Positions 20,901 through 20,990 of a stretch of 20,990 nt of DNA are shown here, piece by piece. Position numbers and translations under genes: made by a program. The stretch's first letter is position 1, and the number at the start of each line of letters is the position of its first letter. Below the pieces are notes generated by a model. It searched no databases and was not told the DNA's origin. It saw nothing but the letters and a program-made list of their open reading frames with translations. This DNA comes from Phoronis australis (lineage: Eukaryota > Phoronida > Phoronidae): the NCBI GenBank assembly GCA_002633005.1, contig NMRA01001257.1:10236-31225 (forward strand), written 5' to 3'.

Positions 20901-20923
20901 TGACGATTGAATTCGAAGTGTGA
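14714..20923 (+). CDS. Cytosolic sulfotransferase (SULT family), five coding exons, complete
   Basis: The gene codes for a PAPS-dependent sulfotransferase, which moves a sulfuryl group from 3'-phosphoadenosine-5'-phosphosulfate to a hydroxyl or amine of a small acceptor in the cytosol. The coding exons are 14714-14912, 15365-15685, 17350-17447, 19471-19642 and 20811-20923. Intron phases are 1, 1, 0, 1 and all introns are GT-AG. Joined, they give 903 nt, or 300 residues, the usual SULT length. Landmarks are the 5'-PAPS loop YPKSGAHW (63-70), probable catalytic His115 in DTHLP, the 3'-phosphate site with Arg137 in RNPKD and Ser145, YEDM (201-204), and RKGKVGDW (262-269) followed by FTMAQNE. No signal peptide or membrane segment is seen, as expected for a soluble enzyme. 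Oddities: family Thr after PKSG is Ala68, and His69 follows. The start is the only ATG in the frame before the conserved N-terminal block. An upstream 5'UTR exon is possible, because an AG lies at 14699-14700. The acceptor substrate cannot be inferred. Confidence 0.93.
14913..15364 (+). other. Intron 1 (452 bp) with duplicated 3' end
   Basis: An AT-rich intron. Its last 60 bases are an imperfect tandem duplication with a 30-bp period (15306-15335 and 15336-15365), each unit being a pyrimidine run ending in CTAG. Both units therefore hold a candidate acceptor (AG at 15333-15334 and 15363-15364). Only the downstream one gives an open protein. I see nothing else in the intron. Confidence 0.85.
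15306..15365 (+). repeat. 30-bp tandem duplication of the exon 2 splice acceptor
   Basis: GCTCACATAGTTTTCTTTTC (15306 on) and GCTCATTTAGTTTTCATTTC (15336 on) start two 30-bp units. Each ends in C-TAG. The second unit supplies the acceptor used for exon 2. Confidence 0.85.
15365..15685 (+). CDS. Sulfotransferase coding exon 2
   Basis: Encodes residues 67-173 and the first base of codon 174. It completes the PAPS loop (GAHW) and carries the catalytic His115 in DTHLP and the 3'-PSB motif VIYNIRNPKDIAVSYY (132-147). The acceptor is TTTCGCTAG|G, with AG at 15363-15364. The donor is AAAG|GTAATT at 15686. A nearby AG at 15366-15367 would delete the loop glycine, so 15365 is preferred. Confidence 0.92.
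15686..17349 (+). other. Intron 2 (1664 bp) with CpG-containing, promoter-like patch
   Basis: The first ~470 bases are AT-rich and featureless. About 16160-17120 is richer in GC and CpG. It contains an NRF1-like site (16285-16296), CCGCCATTTT, which resembles a YY1 site (16892-16901), a CCAAT box (16923-16927) and TCTCGCGAGA (17047-17056). Two short open frames here (16177-16431 and 16461-16775) show no recognisable domain and may be chance products of the CpG-rich composition. Confidence 0.7.
17045..17058. promoter_or_regulatory. CATCTCGCGAGATG palindrome (CGCG element)
   Basis: A perfect 14-bp palindrome containing TCTCGCGAGA, the element reported to be bound by BANP at CpG-rich animal promoters. 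It lies in intron 2, 292 bp before exon 3, together with CCAAT and YY1-like motifs. Activity here is inference. Confidence 0.45.
17350..17447 (+). CDS. Sulfotransferase coding exon 3
   Basis: A 98-nt exon encoding residues 174-206, too short to stand out as an open frame. The acceptor is ACTTTCAG|G and the donor is AAG|GTATTT at 17448. It contains the family blocks YNSWFDN (usually GSWfdHv) and VLVLKYEDM. It joins exon 2 in phase 1 and exon 4 in phase 0 without breaking the frame. Confidence 0.9.
18456..18537 (+). repeat. 21-bp minisatellite in intron 3
   Basis: GGGCTTCATCCCAGTCAGGC (unit 18498-18518) repeats at 18519-18537 (CAGTTAGG variant). A decayed related unit, CCAGTCAGGCAGTGTTTCAT, lies upstream from 18456. 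Confidence 0.85.
18662..18721 (+). repeat. 32-bp tandem duplication in intron 3
   Basis: GGTAGGGCGCACTCACGTCA starts at 18662 and again at 18694, and both copies continue G(A/C)TGC. Two units only. Confidence 0.9.
19471..19642 (+). CDS. Sulfotransferase coding exon 4
   Basis: Encodes residues 207-263 and the first base of codon 264. The acceptor is CTCTTCAAAG|G and the donor is AAAG|GTTTCT at 19643. The reading DLTSAVRAVAKHLDRPIS matches the helix after YEDMK in the family. The exon ends FYRKG, the start of the conserved RKGxxGDW element. Confidence 0.92.
19643..20810 (+). other. Intron 4 (1168 bp)
   Basis: An AT-rich intron with no recognised repeat family. The only structure I noted is a perfect 18-bp palindrome at 20568-20585. 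Confidence 0.8.
20568..20585. repeat. Perfect 18-bp palindrome TATAGGCCTAGGCCTATA
   Basis: Every base pairs with its partner. It lies in intron 4, 225 bp before exon 5. No function is assigned. Confidence 0.9.
20811..20923 (+). CDS. Sulfotransferase coding exon 5, with stop
   Basis: Encodes residues 264-300 and ends with TGA at 20921-20923. The acceptor is TATGATTTTAG|G. It begins KVGDWKKWFTMAQNEEFD and ends in EFEV, matching the family C-terminus. The vertebrate KTVE dimer motif is only approximate here, with FTM in place of FTV. No polyadenylation signal is seen in the 67 bases left before the window ends. Confidence 0.92.
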
Positions 20924-20977
20924 ACATTGACGTTTCATTTTGTCTGATTTGATGGGCACATTGGCATGCGCGCACCC

Positions 20978-20990
20978 GGGGGGGGGGGGG
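20978..20990 (+). other. Terminal poly-G run
   Basis: The window ends in 13 G after GCGCACCC. It could be a real homopolymer or a low-quality contig edge. Confidence 0.6.

Noticed and set aside
1-20990. tRNA or rRNA genes, CRISPR array
   Set aside because: No B-box GGTTCGANTCC with a cloverleaf partner was seen, and no rRNA-like conserved stretch. The tandem arrays lack unique spacers, so they are minisatellites rather than CRISPR.

Overview
The window looks like nuclear DNA from an animal, probably a marine invertebrate (deuterostome or lophotrochozoan; the species cannot be fixed from sequence alone). The reasons are one spliced gene with canonical GT-AG introns, two degraded non-LTR retrotransposons of a type common in invertebrates, short DNA-transposon copies with terminal inverted repeats, many minisatellites, and long AT-rich stretches without coding potential. 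There is no bacterial gene density, no operon, no rRNA and no recognisable tRNA.

The only intact protein gene is a cytosolic sulfotransferase on the + strand. It has five coding exons (14714-14912, 15365-15685, 17350-17447, 19471-19642, 20811-20923). They join in frame to 300 codons plus a stop, and all the family landmarks are present: PAPS loop, THLP histidine, RNPKD...S motif, YEDM and RKGxxGDW. Two things are odd. The PAPS loop reads SGAHW where the family usually has SGT. The 3' splice site of intron 1 is duplicated in tandem, and the upstream copy would bring in a stop codon.

Region by region: 1-2584 is non-coding with small repeats. 2585-2738 is a 154-bp DNA-transposon relic. About 2870-5975 is a badly broken EN-RT non-LTR retrotransposon. 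A perfect 42-bp minisatellite (3730-4010) has grown out of its own reading frame, and a second copy of the 150-bp relic (5662-5818) sits in its 3' tail. 5976-10594 is non-coding, with a hairpin element (8396-8524) and two related patches (8024-8060 and 9786-9822), the second bounded by perfect 20-bp direct repeats. 10595-11484 is an 890-bp element with hAT-like termini. 11485-13680 holds diverged repeat pairs and a microsatellite. About 13690-14120 is a second reverse-transcriptase relic, followed by a strong imperfect palindrome. The sulfotransferase gene then runs to the end. Its introns carry minisatellites, and intron 2 has a CpG-containing patch with several promoter-type motifs.

No multi-gene system is present. 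The most original signals are the retrotransposon-derived minisatellite, the duplicated splice acceptor, the promoter-like patch in intron 2, and the 57-bp duplication at 9766-9842.
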